Positions 1-11,308 of a DNA stretch of 64,000 bases are shown here, in pieces. The notes below the pieces were generated by a model. It saw nothing but the letters and a program-made list of their open reading frames with translations. It did no database searches and was not told the origin of the DNA. Source of the stretch: Limnomonas spitsbergensis (taxonomy: Eukaryota; Chlorophyta; Chlorophyceae; Chlamydomonadales); assembly GCA_037349105.1 (NCBI GenBank), contig JAYJMM010000120.1, positions 2,563,001-2,627,000 on the forward strand, in the 5' to 3' direction. Both the position numbers and the translations under genes were made by a program. The number at the start of each line of letters is the position of its first letter. Position 1 is the first letter of the stretch.

Positions 1-952
1 ATGAGGACGGGGATGATACTGTCCATACCAGTGAGCATTGGAGCATTGCGCAAGCACGCGTAGAGGGGGTCATAGTATACATATTAAGGATTACTTCGCA
101 TGTCTGCATGTGGAGGGGCATTGTGCCCACTCGGGAGAACGCAGTGTTTGCATGCAGAAGAGCATACTGTCCACACATGGAGCACTGCACATGCATACGG
201 AGGAGCGTAATGCTGTCCTTGCAGAAGAGCTCTTCGCATCTACGTGGATAGACTTTTTTGTGGCACTGTTGAACGTCCCAGCTAGCCACGGACATGGTGC
301 AGGTCCTTGTTGAAGTTGCCAGAGGGCACCATCTGCAAAAGACAAGACTAAATAGAAGCAAAGTCCAAAGCTTGCAAGTGGCAATTGCCTCATTGGTCAG
401 CAGTGCTGTTCATAGAGCCTGCAGTGAAGAACCCTCCTTGGACAGTTCATGCGTCATCCAGCGGGGACACTTCGTGTGTCATGCAGCGGGGACCTTCGCG
501 ATCGAATGCCCGAGGAGGAGGTCCTTTCCGTTCCTCTCGGGCTGTGTAGCGACGAGCAGGGTGATGCACGTTGTTCGAGCAACCCGACGCCACGGGCGCC
601 CTTCGCCAGCAGGCGTATGTTCGAGATCTTCGCCTGTTTGGGCAAGTAGCTTAGATAATGCACTGGCTGGATAGGAGCGCTGATGTTGCGTTTGCGGCTC
701 TCTAGCGCGGGCTGCTCTAGCGCGGGCTGCTCTAGCTCGCCAGCCATCTGTCTAGGCTATCGGGGTCAAGGTTATCCGAGTCAAAGTCGACTGCATATTA
801 AAGAGCGACGTTTCAGATTAAAAATGAGCTATCAAAAGTATCAAACGATGCATGTTAGACTTAGAAAATATTTGGCATTCTACGATTCGATTTCAAACCT
901 TCACACTTTCGTGAGTCTCTACAAACTATGGTTTAGAGGGTCGGTCCTAACT
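1..952. repeat. Duplicated block, left copy
   Basis: Nearly identical to 24838-25813, in the same orientation. The two copies differ by a few substitutions, a 12-bp extra GCGCGGACTCCT-like unit near the right copy's position 25570, and an extra GTCTCTACAA segment near 25745. Similarity stops abruptly after TCGGTCCTAACTC (952 and 25813). The left copy starts at the window edge, so the block may be longer. Its first 220 bp are degenerate tandem repeats (TGCATGTGGAGGGG, TACTGTCCACA) that continue the field at 24480-24837. Open frames inside are short and not convincing as genes. Confidence 0.9.
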
Positions 953-3196
953 CTTTTATTTACTGTTGTTACCAAGATCTCGCTGTTCACACCGCTGTTG
1001 ACCAGTGGAGCCTCTGTTGTGGATTCTTCACTGATGTTAGAAGCATGCCAAGTTCCTAGGTAGGAGAGGATCCCCATCACAACTGTAACACAAATGTAAC
1101 TTTCAAACGTTAGTCGTTGAAAGGCTAGCAGGGATACGGTACGCATACAGTAAGTACTATTTACTTGGCTGATCCCGCAGATAGTTTAGTTTGCTCATGT
1201 TCTCAGCTCTCTGAATTGAGGCTGGGGTTGAGTTTTCCCCTAGATTCGGCCTACGACGTGCTGAGAGGATGGCCATGGCATCTGGGCAGGTATAAAAAAA
1301 TCGAGCGGTTAGCCGTGGCCTCAGGGCAGAATATACATTCGATGTGTACATTTGTGCTTCCTGCATAATAGAAAACGCATTTCCAGGACTGGAGAAGTGG
1401 TGGGTTAGCAACTGGGTCAGAAGTGCGTTGTATGGCTGCTGCATGGAGAGGTCAGACCAGAGGTAAGACGAAACATGAAGACACAGCCATGGCCTCGCGA
1501 CAGATGAGAGATGCAAGATGTGCACGTCTGGCACATATGTATGGAGAGAACTATCAGCAGCGTGCCCGACCGTGAGCTGCTCCCGATCGCAGATGCATGT
1601 AGTAGCCGACTAGCCGTCCCAACTACTAGGTGGGGTAAAACCAAGGGCAAACTTGGCTCACCTTTTTCGTGCCCTGGCAGTTCGGGAAGATAAGCACGAC
1701 TTGCATTCCCCCCTCGATCGAATCCTGGGAAGTCTGGAAAGTAGCCAATTACCGACCGGTGACATTGAGTTTGCCTGCGTGTCTGGGTCTCTTTGAGGAG
1801 GCGTCGTCATGGCCAAACCTGCATTTCAAAGCTTCTGAAGAGAATTTCCTTATCTTTTGATTTTGGTCAGAACTGCAAATCCGGACGTTCAAAACATGTC
1901 GATGGAGATGTTCAACTTTGACATGCGCCTTTGTCCAAGGGATTCTTCTGTTCCACGTATCATACCCCTCGGTATATGACAGCGGTTGCCATCCTAGCAT
2001 AGATTGTAAAGGCATCATCAGTGACAAAAAAACCACCACTCCTGTTCTGGGTTTTGCATCACTGACGTTGATAGCCCCTTTTATGATGGATAGGGATGCG
2101 CAAACCCTATCGACGAGTACAGTATGTGACAGGTGCCCGCGAAGCGGTTGAAGCACTAGAATACTAGATGCACTGATGCATGACTGCTACATGTCCTGCT
2201 TTATAAATGCTGCATAACTGCTGCATATTCCTTACTTTTGTTTTACATTGATGGGAACCATAAAATCAAACCTCAGAGGCAAAGGGAAAAGGGTGGCAGT
2301 AAACTCAGGGAGACAAGGCAATCAAGTCATACAAGAGATGCCAAGGGCGTCGAGACAAGAGATCATACAGAAGGAACAGAACTCAAAGACAAAACAGAAA
2401 AACCCCACCCAAGGAAATTGTGTAGGTGGCCAGGTGGCCTAGTTCAGCAAGCCCTACTTGGGCCACTAGCTGTTAGTAGGTTGGTCAAGTTGATTTTGAC
2501 CCTTGGTTGAATGTCCGCATGGTGACACCATGGAGGTGATATGGGGTACACTAAAATATACTGGACGTAAGGAAGATGCCGTACCGGTACTAGCCAAGTC
2601 AGGGCCTGTTTATCTCTTCACTTGCTGGTGAATAATGCGGTTAGTGATGATGAAGCCCATGATGCTTTACCAGTACGCCCAGGACGTAGATAGGCATGGG
2701 CGTCATAATTCAGTACCGGTGGTTAGTGTGCCTTGGCGCCAAGGATGCGCATGGGACTCTTACCTGCAAAACCCTTCAGAGTTCACAGGATGACAGGACA
2801 TCGCTTGTTTATGCGCTTTTACTAATGAGTGTTCCATGGTGGATCGGCAGTCAAGCTCAGTCTGCCAGCCAGGGGCTGAGTGGCTGTTATGTGATCAAGG
2901 CCGAAGCCTCCATCTTGCCCTGCTACATCTTGCCGAGGCTTGCCTTGATTGCCGGATCACTTCAAAGAACATAATCACTGGCGCTCCTTTAACGGAGCGA
3001 GTGGTGAAATCGAGCATGTATGTATGTATTCCATGCGGTGCCTGCTTGGGACCACGGGTGGGATGTTTTACGAGTTGTAGCATTAATAATTTCCTGCTTG
3101 CTCATGTCGTGAATGCATGCTCGTTGTCGTGTTCATTCCTGCCAGACATGTGCGCGGTACATCGACATCCTGCGCAAATTTCGGGGAAATATCGAT
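953..3196. other. No recognisable gene
   Basis: Only short overlapping frames on both strands, with no consistent splice-joined frame and no recognised domain. A lysine/glutamine-rich frame at about 2248-2442 (+) might be a fragment of a mobile-element ORF, but nothing supports it beyond composition. The 3' part, about 3100-3280, is probably the upstream region of the pherophorin-like gene. Confidence 0.5.
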
Positions 3197-3202
3197 GCGG
3201 GC

Positions 3203-3232
3203 CCGACATGCATGTTCACAAGTTCATGTCGG
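3203..3232. promoter_or_regulatory. Inverted repeat upstream of TATA box
   Basis: CCGACATG (3203-3210) and CATGTCGG (3225-3232) form perfect 8-bp inverted arms around a 14-bp spacer, about 50 bp upstream of the TATA box. A regulatory role is inferred from position only. Confidence 0.35.
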
Positions 3233-3280
3233 TTAACTTCTTGGGCCCGCCATCGTTGCCTGGGCGTGCACCGCGCAGGC

Positions 3281-3288
3281 TATAAATA
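3281..3288 (+). promoter_or_regulatory. TATA box of pherophorin-like gene
   Basis: TATAAATA lies about 90 bp before the first plausible splice donor (3379) and 240 bp before the start codon. That is a normal distance for transcription to begin near 3310. No other promoter element was identified with confidence. Confidence 0.6.
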
Positions 3289-3378
3289 GCGACCGGAGGT
3301 GACATTGTCGCATCGTGATATCTTGCAAACATCAAGGTTCACGCAGGAAGGACTTCGTCGATCGTCTCAGCCCCTTCG

Positions 3379-3524
3379 GTAAGCGCACGTCGCATGATTG
3401 TAGTAGTACAGGTGCATAATAGATCAGTCATTACATATGGACATTCCAGTCAGTGCGGCGTCAGTTTCTTGCTTGGCAATGAGATGTCCCCCCTGAGCTG
3501 TGCCCTGTGCCTACCTCCCCACAG
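3379..3524 (+). other. Intron in 5' UTR of pherophorin-like gene
   Basis: A GTAAGC donor at 3379 follows CCCCTTCG, and a pyrimidine-rich tract ending CCCCACAG at 3524 precedes CAACATGAAG. Removing it places the start codon at 3529, four bases into the second exon. Inferred from consensus only. Confidence 0.5.
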
Positions 3525-3528
3525 CAAC

Positions 3529-6500
3529 ATGAAGTGGGGAATCGCAGCTCTGCTGCTGTCAGCGCTGATGGCTGCTGGCGTCCAAGGACAGGGGTGGGTG
3601 CAACCGACCAACTCCTCTTCACAGCCTTTCATTTTTCACTTTCGACGGATTGCGAAGCAAACAAGCATCATAGCAAATAGCAATACGAGTTTTGCTAGTG
3701 TTGGCCCATCAGGAGATAGCTGTCCGTATGTGTCCCGGTGACCCCTTGCTTGCATGTGTCTGTCGCGCAACAAACGTGTCCTTATCTCCTTGCCCATGCC
3801 ACTATGCGACAAAGGGCTCGAAACCCGCAAAAATATTACGTAGACCTTTGCACCTTTCATTCCTGCAGAGGCATTCCTACCTTCCCTTTCCATCGATGCA
3901 CGGACTACAATTTCACAAGTCTACCGTTCGACCTGACCAAGCCGGTTGAGAAGTCGCCTGGCATGTACTGCATGACCCTCTCCTACCGGGGCCCCGTCCA
4001 GGCGCCCAGCCAGTGCTACACCACCATCTCCACCTTCGGAGCCACCCGCCTCATCATGGGAGTCAGTGAGTAATATCTGCGTGAAACGAAGTCTTTATTG
4101 CTCTGTATGCCTGAAGCCACTTCATTAAAAAAGATATACAAGACTGCCAGCGATAAGAAAATATCCGACCGAGAAAAAGCAGCGTCATCACTAGTTCCGT
4201 TGATCCTTTGTGCCACATCACTTCCTCGATACCTCCTTACTAAGCTTGCTATCCTTGCCCTCGTCCCTCACAGATCAGATGTGCATGTCTGACTTCAACC
4301 GAAAGGATGGCCTGTACATCAACGGCAAGCTCGCTTCTTCAAATGTTGCATGGCTGGACTACGGCACTGAATCCATCATCAAGTCTTACAACCTGTTGAT
4401 CCTGCCATCCAGCGCCGGCACTGAGTTCTGCTTCAAGTCTGCCGCCAAAGTTTGCACCATGGCTACGTTCTTCCAGGCATGGCCCGGCCAATACTACTGG
4501 CCCATCAACTGGGACGTGGAGACTGATCGTGTCCCCGTCTGCTGCCCAGTGAACATTCCTCCTCCTCCCTCCCCCCCACCTCCTCCCTCTCCTCCCCCTC
4601 CTCCTCCTCCGTCTCCTCCCCCTCCCCGCCCTCCTCCACCCCCCCCTCCCTCCCCCCCTCCCCCTCCTCCTCCCTCCCCTCCCCCTCCCTCCCCTCCTCC
4701 CCCTCCTCCTCCCTCCCCTCCTCCGCCGCGCCCCCCTCCTCCTTCCCCTCCTCCCCCTCCTCCTCCCTCCCCTCCTCCGCCTCGCCCCCCTCCTCCCCCT
4801 CCCCCCCCGCCCTCCTCCCCCCCCCCCCTCCCTCCCCCCCTCCTCCCCCTCCCCCCTCCCCCCCTCCTCCCCCCCCCCCCTCCCCCCCCTCCCCCTCCCC
4901 CTCCTCCTCCCCGCCCCCCTCCTCCTCCCCCTCCCTCTCCTCCTCCTCCCCCTCCTCCTCCCGTTTGCCAGATCTGCGTTGACTTCTGTGTCAAAATGGC
5001 CCCCACCAACCCCCTCCAGCCCCCTCGCCCCAACGCAGCCACATGCGCGTCGCTTGTCTCATACATGCACACCTACAGCATGTCTGTGGCACCTGCCTCC
5101 AACCTAATGTATGCATGCACCGCAACCAACACCACGTGCGTCAAGGTCTGCGCCACTGGATCCATCCAGACCACGACCGTCTGCCAATCTTTTCAAGCAG
5201 GCACCTCTCTCCCGGTAAGCATACATTCTTTGGTCATGTAGCATCTGCATCACATGGGCAGCCAGCGGTCCCGTGGCAGAAATACTTGTCAGAGCGCAGG
5301 TTTTGCTTCCTTCAGCAAATGCGAGGCTGTGTTTATAAACATCTTGTATTTTGCTGTTATGGGGGACTTGTGTACCACCCCTGATCTGCATAATCTCTGG
5401 CCATAAAGCATCTACTTGGCAAAAACAATTGTGTTTTCCTGAAGTGCTGTTCTGCTGCAAATCTGCAAATTGCTTGCTGATCTTTCAGCAATTCGTAGCT
5501 GCGGTGCCCAATTTTGAATTGTGATGCTGAACCTTAACATTGTATTATATCATTAACACACTGTATTCACTGTATTTCAGGTTCTTATGGTTGGAATTGG
5601 TTACGGCCAGTTTACCTGCGGCACCAGCATGGCTGTTCAGGACACATGCGGATGCACGTTCACAGATGCTAACCCTGTGTGCGCTGACTTCAGCCCTCCT
5701 CCTCCCCCCTCACCTCCTCCCCCACCGCCTCCTCGTCCTCCACCACCTCCTCCTCCCCCTCCCCCCAGCCCCCCTCCTCCCCCTCCCCCTCGTCCCCCTC
5801 CCCCCAGCCCTCCTCCTCCCCCTCCTCCCTCTCCTCCTCCCCCTCCTCCTCCTAGCCCCCCTCCCCCTCGTCCTCCTCCCCCCCCTCCCCCCAGCCCCCC
5901 TCCTCCCCGTCCTCCCCCCCCTCCTCCCCCCAGCCCCCCTCCCCCCCGTCCCCCTCCCCCTAGCCCTCCTCCTCCTCCTCCTCCCCCCGCATTCATGGAC
6001 TTCCCTCACACTTGCTACCCCGGTAACACTGCAATCAATGGAGGTGTATTCCAGGGCACTGGCAGCGCAGCATTCGCTTACAACGTGCAAGCTATGTCTC
6101 CCAACGCAACCGGCAACGTCGTCCGGCTGATTATTGCGAAGAATCCTACCTGCAGTGCGCAGTATGGATGCTGCGACGTCAACCTGGAGAAGGTCGAATT
6201 CATGCTCAACCGTGAGTCCTGACCTATCATGGTCTTGTGATGCTGGCGGATGTATTTCAAGCTGGGGTCTTGGATTGGACATTGATCTGGGGGTTTTCTT
6301 TTCGGAATGGACAGCATATGTCATGGGTTCAATTGTTCTGAACTGATAAAGAGGTGCTATTGCTCTTTCTTTAACATTTTGTGTATTTTTAGACCCTGAC
6401 TCCTCCAGTCTGCACTGTATGTTTTTGACTCTGACTCCTCCTGTTTTCACTGTATTTTTTTATTCTGACTCCCCCTGTTTTCACAGTATGTTTTATTCTG

Positions 6501-7095
6501 ACACCTCCTGTTTTCCCTGTATTTTTTTGATTATGAATGCTCCTGTTCCACTGTCTTCTTTTGACTCTGACTCCTCCTGTTTCCACTCCTTTTGCAGCTG
6601 CCTGCCGTGGTGCCATCCAGACCCTTTCCTACTCTGCTGGAAAGACTACGATGCCTTCATATGCTCTCCAGACGTGGCCTACTCTGGCCCCTGCCCCTTA
6701 CGCCCCGGACCAGCAGCTCCTAACTGGGAAGGTGCGTCATTCTCAAACGCCGGGTACAAAGAATTTCAAGATTCTCAGATCATTTAAGAAAATGACGAAA
6801 AGGGCTGAGGTTTGTAGCGTTCATGTCTGTGGAACATTTCTGAAACCTGTCCCGCTCCACTTCGATGCCCCTGACCATGCCCTTGAATTCCTCGATTCCA
6901 TTCTCTCAGGTGACTGGTCTGTGCAGCGGCGGCCAAGGTATATGCCCCCAGGTCCTTCTGGTCACTTTGAACCTGGACCCCATGAACACGGCTTGCAACA
7001 CTGCCAACAAATTCTTCCTCGATGGCAAGTTCTGGTGGGCTGCATACGCCCCATCGCCCACCAGCCCCAACGGATGCTGCGGAACTAGCGGTTAA
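3529..7095 (+). CDS. Pherophorin-like hydroxyproline-rich extracellular matrix glycoprotein
   Basis: Six-exon model: 3529-3725, 3869-4065, 4274-5214, 5581-6211, 6598-6731, 6910-7095. All junctions are GT..AG and in phase, giving 761 aa. Residues 1-22 are a clear signal peptide (MKWGIAALLLSALMAAGVQG). A cysteine-bearing globular part contains FPFHRC and MYCMTLSYRG-type motifs. It is followed by a long (S)PPPP-rich spacer, a second cysteine-rich part, a second Pro-rich spacer, and a C-terminal domain with paired cysteines (CCDVNLEKVEF, ending NGCCGTSG). This globular-spacer-globular plan with Cys-rich DUF3707-type domains is the pherophorin plan of green algae, whose members are secreted and hydroxyproline-glycosylated in the cell wall or matrix. 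Having two spacers and three globular parts is less usual. The next recognised coding unit, 1.8 kb downstream, is the - strand mobile-element array, so no functional partner is evident. Confidence 0.85.
4555..4968 (+). repeat. Proline-rich spacer 1 (CCTCCT/CCCCCT repeat)
   Basis: Almost purely C and T. In the gene frame it reads Pro blocks broken by Ser or Arg, then a stretch with Leu. The reverse strand also gives a long Gly-rich frame, which is an artefact of composition. The Leu-containing part around 4840-4870 departs from the SPPPP pattern and may mark slippage. Confidence 0.9.
5692..5987 (+). repeat. Proline-rich spacer 2
   Basis: Second CCT/CCC tract in the same gene, more regular than the first: PPPPSPPPP and PPPPRPPPP modules. 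It joins the middle Cys-rich domain to the C-terminal domain beginning FMDFPHTCYPG. Confidence 0.9.
6390..6597 (+). repeat. Tandem repeat filling the 3' part of intron 4
   Basis: About six degenerate units of 30-40 bp, each close to GACTCTGACTCCTCCTGTTT followed by a C/T-rich tail. The last unit runs directly into the TTTTGCAG acceptor of exon 5. The polypyrimidine tract and acceptor are therefore part of the repeat field. Confidence 0.8.
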
Positions 7096-8211
7096 CCCGC
7101 GGCTCCAACCCCAACGAGGACATAAGCCAGTGTTTTGTGAGAGTTGATCAGCGAATATCTTTCAAAAAGCTGTGCTTATTCCCTCACAGGTGTCTAGAGC
7201 AGCCCTCCATTATTTCCATTTAAGTACCGGTAGCAGTAGATAGGTCAGAAAGGATGTGAGGATCAGAGCTCAGTCGCAGCTTCAAATTTCAGCACTGAAC
7301 GAGTGAGCAGTACATATCGCGTCACACATTTTGCCGCTGCTCGCACATTTTCCAAACACATTTGACACTGAGATGACCTAGTATGATTCTAAACGGATGT
7401 AAAACAGTGATTTCTTTGATTCTCCAGCTATGATTCATGTACATCACGTCCAACGGTGGCCGCCCAGCAATCTGTCTGATCTGGACTGTTTCAAATGAAT
7501 AAATACTGCGATGAGGGTGCGACCTGGGAAAGGCAAGTAATCTTAGCAATGGCTCTTGATTTGTTCATCCAAATCGACCCAGGCTTGCTCTGCTCTAGAT
7601 ACAGAGGCAGATCGCGAAGTTCGCACATTAGCAGAAATCAGTTCTGACTTGCTGAATTACCATTGACTCAGTGGGACATATGCACAGATGAAATGCAGAA
7701 GAACTGTGGTCATGCAAGATCAGTCAATGACGTGAGGCCTCTGGGCCCTAAGCAAAACGCCCCATACGTCAGTGCAGCCATGCAGCAAAGCACCAGCACC
7801 GGTACTACTCACGAAGTGCTATCTTAACCTGCTACTTTCAGCGACGATTCATTATTCATTTCAGATCATACCGGTATGTTCTGACTTTGCCCTCAGCTAA
7901 TCCCCCAAGTGATCCCAGCGCAACAGGTGCTGATGGTGGTGTGTGTGTGATTGCACGTATGCGAGTGTGGCTGTTTTACGTGAGCCACTGGGTGTGACAT
8001 GAGCTGTATGCTTGTGCAGCAGCATACAGGCCGCAACAGGCATGGTGAGCATGCTGCGTTGACAGTGCCCAGGCTAACAACATGTATGCGGCCCCGGCTC
8101 CGGCCCATGCTGCCCTGTTCCCTTAACCCTCACGGCCCACCGGTCAGGTGCATGTTTCCATGGCCACGAAAAATAGAATTCAGTCTGTCACAGGATCAGT
8201 TGATCAGGCAC
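7096..8211. other. Intergenic, no gene seen
   Basis: 3' flank of the pherophorin-like gene and intergenic DNA. Open frames are short and uncorrelated with any domain. It contains TACCGGTA-type palindromes near 7231 and 7871. Confidence 0.5.
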
Positions 8212-8640
8212 TCATGCATGGCTGTGATCATGGCTCTGAGCATGGCTGTGTGCGTTGCTGTAAGTATGGCTGTGCGCATGACTGTGTACTAAGCCGTGGG
8301 CATGTCTGAGATCATGCTTATGAGCATGACTGTGACCATTGCAGTGAGCATGGCTTTCTGCATGGCTGCGTGCATGGTTGTGAGCATATTTGCGAGCATG
8401 GATGTGAGCATGGATGTGTGCTTGGTTGTGAGCATGCCCGTGTGCATGGCTGTTAGTATGGCTAAGGGCATGGCCGAGAGCAAGGCTGTGTGCATACGAG
8501 TGAGCATGGATGTGAGCATGGCTGTGCGCATGGCTGTGTTCATGACTGTGTACTAAGCCATGGGCATGACTGAGAGCAAGGCTGAGATCATGCTTATGAG
8601 CATTGCTGTGACCATGGTTGTGTGTTTGGTTGTGAGCATG
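8212..8640. repeat. GCATGGCTGTGA minisatellite
   Basis: Degenerate 12-bp unit (GCATGGCTGTGA and variants with GTGCTTGG or GAGCATGG) repeated over about 430 bp. Because the unit is 12 bp it stays open in several frames and gives spurious His-Ala-His-Ser proteins on the - strand. It forms the left edge of the retrotransposon array, and a short piece of it is carried inside every array unit. Confidence 0.9.
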
Positions 8641-8925
8641 GCTGTGCATGCAAATGAGCATGGCTGTGTGCATGGCTGTGTGCTTGGCTGTGAACATGGC
8701 TGTGAGCATGGCTGTACGCATGGCCGTGTGCTCTTCTCTGTGCAGGGCTGTGAGCATATGTCTGTAAGGCGATCGCTTGTGTCTTCTGTAGAGCACTCAA
8801 CAGTTGTTCACTTAGCTCATTCACTTTTACCGTCGCATTTTGTCCCTGAATAGGTAGGCGATTGCTTGTCTTCCCGTCTTCGGACTCTATCCTATCGAAG
8901 TACGGTTGAATATCTTCTTTAATTA

Positions 8926-10176
8926 TCAGCTGCATTTTCTGGTACAGGTCTTGGGTCTCGCCGGCGATACCCTCTGAGAAAGTGGAGATTTTGTTGGCGA
9001 AGACTGTCTTGTCGGTGAGGCTGATAGGGCGGACAGGACTCGGGTGGAGGGGCGTGAGGGCTGTTTTTTTAGTTTTTTTGTGGTGGGGATGAAAATTCCC
9101 GTGTTTCTCAGTTCAATGATGCCTAACAGAGGGTTGTGGTCTGATTGAGTCCCATTCTGGAGAACATTGATCCTGATTTTAATGATGCCCATATCCAGGA
9201 TTGTGAAAATATCGTCAATTCTGCTAGTCGTGTGGGACTCATCAAGGTTGTTTTTGTGGGTGTAGATGTGGGCTCGAGGGCTAAGGTTCATGTCTAGGGG
9301 TGCTAATTGGACAGTTTTAACAAATTTCCTGTGTGTCTCATCCTTGTGGTAGGTGTGTTCGCTGCTCCTATCCCCTTGAAGCAGCGTTGCGTTCCAATCG
9401 CCTAGCATGATATGACGGGAAGGGAGGCCGTTTTGTGCTTCTTGCATGCTTTCCGTGAGTATGCTGTACACTTTTAGTCTCTCTGTCTCGTCCTCTGGTG
9501 AGCAGCCTGCCGGCGCATATACCCCTGTCATGTTGACTGGCATGGAATGGGGCAGGTGGATAGCAATGTTAAGGATTCTCCCATTGTAGCTGTCGCCCTC
9601 TGTTCGGGTGGCCTTGCCCAACACGGCAATGTGCTCCTTGATGGCAATGATGACCCCACGCAGGCCTCTGCCATGTTCGCTGTGTGTACATGCCCAGTGT
9701 TGATACCCCTGCAGGGCTTCTTGCAACCATCTGGCCTTCTTCCGCTTGGGGAGCATGTTTGTCTCAGTGAGTACAAGGATATCTGGGTTATGTAGCTGGA
9801 TGGTTATTTCAATGTCATATTTTGCAGTGTAAATGCCCTGGACATTCGCTGTGATCATGCGCAACGTAGCTGGCTGGCGAACCGTTTGATCTTCTCCATG
9901 AGATGGAGCATGTGTCTGGCGTGGTAGGATTGTATTTTCTTGAGCAAACTTGTTCTTTAATATCTGTTTCACCTTTGCTTTTTGCTGAGCTGGTTCTGGC
10001 ACACTAGTGATCAAGGTAGTGAGGTACGATATAATGAGGGGCTGAAGCAGGTTGTTCTTTTTCTTTCCTTCCGTTGTGCCTGTGCGGGAGGGCGGTGTTG
10101 CATTTAGTTTGTTTTTTCTTGAGCTTACGTACGTATCCTTTGGGAGCCATTTTATTTTGTTTTGTTCTTTCAGCAC
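8926..10176 (-). CDS. LINE AP-endonuclease-like (EEP) domain, array copy 1
   Basis: 416-aa open frame. Motifs of the endonuclease/exonuclease/phosphatase fold appear in order: TANVQG (about residue 108), LTETN (about 136), GVYAPAG (about 215), GDWNA (about 257), SRIDDIF (about 316) and SDHNPL (about 344). In LINEs this domain nicks target DNA for reverse transcription. The displayed start is a GTG after an in-frame stop, and the frame overlaps the OTU frame by about 170 bp, so expression would need frameshifting or reinitiation. Variant residues: FTILD where the other copies have FTNLD, and RSSEH. No reverse transcriptase follows. Downstream of an A7 tract the coding frame continues shifted by -1. 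Confidence 0.8.
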   Translation of the reverse strand: MLKEQNKIKWLPKDTYVSSRKNKLNATPPSRTGTTEGKKKNNLLQPLIISYLTTLITSVPEPAQQKAKVKQILKNKFAQENTILPRQTHAPSHGEDQTVRQPATLRMITANVQGIYTAKYDIEITIQLHNPDILVLTETNMLPKRKKARWLQEALQGYQHWACTHSEHGRGLRGVIIAIKEHIAVLGKATRTEGDSYNGRILNIAIHLPHSMPVNMTGVYAPAGCSPEDETERLKVYSILTESMQEAQNGLPSRHIMLGDWNATLLQGDRSSEHTYHKDETHRKFVKTVQLAPLDMNLSPRAHIYTHKNNLDESHTTSRIDDIFTILDMGIIKIRINVLQNGTQSDHNPLLGIIELRNTGIFIPTTKKLKKQPSRPSTRVLSALSASPTRQSSPTKSPLSQRVSPARPKTCTRKCS

Positions 10177-11179
10177 CGTTTATCTTCTCATGCCCTTGAA
10201 TTGCCCTTCCTTTGTTGGCACATCTAGGTGGGTCGAAGACTGTGACATGGGTGGGGGGGGCTGCATTGATGTTCGATGTATCATCCTGTCCCATGGTGGT
10301 ATCTTGGTCTGGAAACGATAACAACATGAGATGCTCAAGCTCATCGTTTCTAGTGGGGCCATGCCTTGGTTGCACGTATTGCATGATGCGCTTGGCCCGT
10401 ACAATAATCGATGTGATAGAGTCTGGGAGTACCGGTCCCTGGATACATGGAAACATGAACCTGATTGTTTTTGACATACGGTCTCCAATATCTCTCAGGA
10501 AGTCGTCCCATGTCTGCATGAATAGCACAAACGCTTGTAGTAGCGTTTTGTCGTCTGGGAGGCCTGATGCTACGTTTGAGCATCTATCTCGTAAAGCTGT
10601 CAGGCTATAAGGGGGCAGGGTACTGGTGGGGTTGCGAGAGGCAGCCAATGGCAGCATGGGCTCAAAGTGCCCAGCTAGGGTATTTCCAGAAAGCCACACA
10701 TGCATGGCGGGGGCAGTGTCATTTGTTGGTTGAACTCCTAGGAGTTGGCTCACAATGCTGCGTTCTGCGTCAGACTCTGATAATTGGTGCTGGTGCACTG
10801 TTATTTGCAATGCCATTGCAGTCCAGTGGGTGATGACCCCGTCAGCCCATAGTCCCTCTCCCGTATTCCCATCACACGGCGTGGCCATTCGTCTTGCCCA
10901 GTCACATAGCTTGTGTCTTGAATCAGCACCATGTACTTGTTGGTAGATGAGCATGGTTAAGGACCTGACCGCATCCTGCCTGCCTTGGGACTGAGCATGG
11001 CTGTGCATGCAAATGAGCATGGCTGAGAGGATGGCTGTGCGCATGGCTGTGTGCATGGCTGTGTGCTTGGCTGTGAACATGGCTGTGAGCATGGCTGTAC
11101 GCATGGCCGTGTGCTCTTCTCTGTGCAGGGCTGTGAGCATATGTCTGTAAGGCGATCGCTTGTGTCTTCTGTAGAGCAC
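10004..11179 (-). pseudogene. Truncated OTU-like protease frame, array copy 1
   Basis: 391-aa open frame. The first ~65 codons are read from the minisatellite (HTAMRTAM-type repeats) and do not belong to the protease. From QSQGRQDAV it follows the LINE protein. It keeps the catalytic-His region (GNTLAGHFEPM) but lacks the Asp/Cys segment (GDCYF) present in the full copy at 19536-20945. It therefore cannot be an active OTU protease. The C-terminal part is basic and low-complexity. Confidence 0.75.
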
Positions 11180-11308
11180 TCAACAGTTGTTCACTTAGCT
11201 CATTCACTTTTACCGTCGCATTTTGTCCCTGAATAGGTAGGCGATTGCTTGTCTTCCCGTCTTCGGACTCTATCCTATCGAAGTACGGTTGAATATCTTC
11301 TTTAATTA

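Noticed and set aside
4494..5072. Gly-rich frames antisense to the proline spacers (also 5637-5996 and 5710-6450)
   Set aside because: Mirror images of the C/T-rich proline codons of the pherophorin-like gene.
8212..8796. His-Ala-His-Ser repeat proteins on the - strand
   Set aside because: Frames of the 12-bp minisatellite; the same DNA is open in several frames and both strands.
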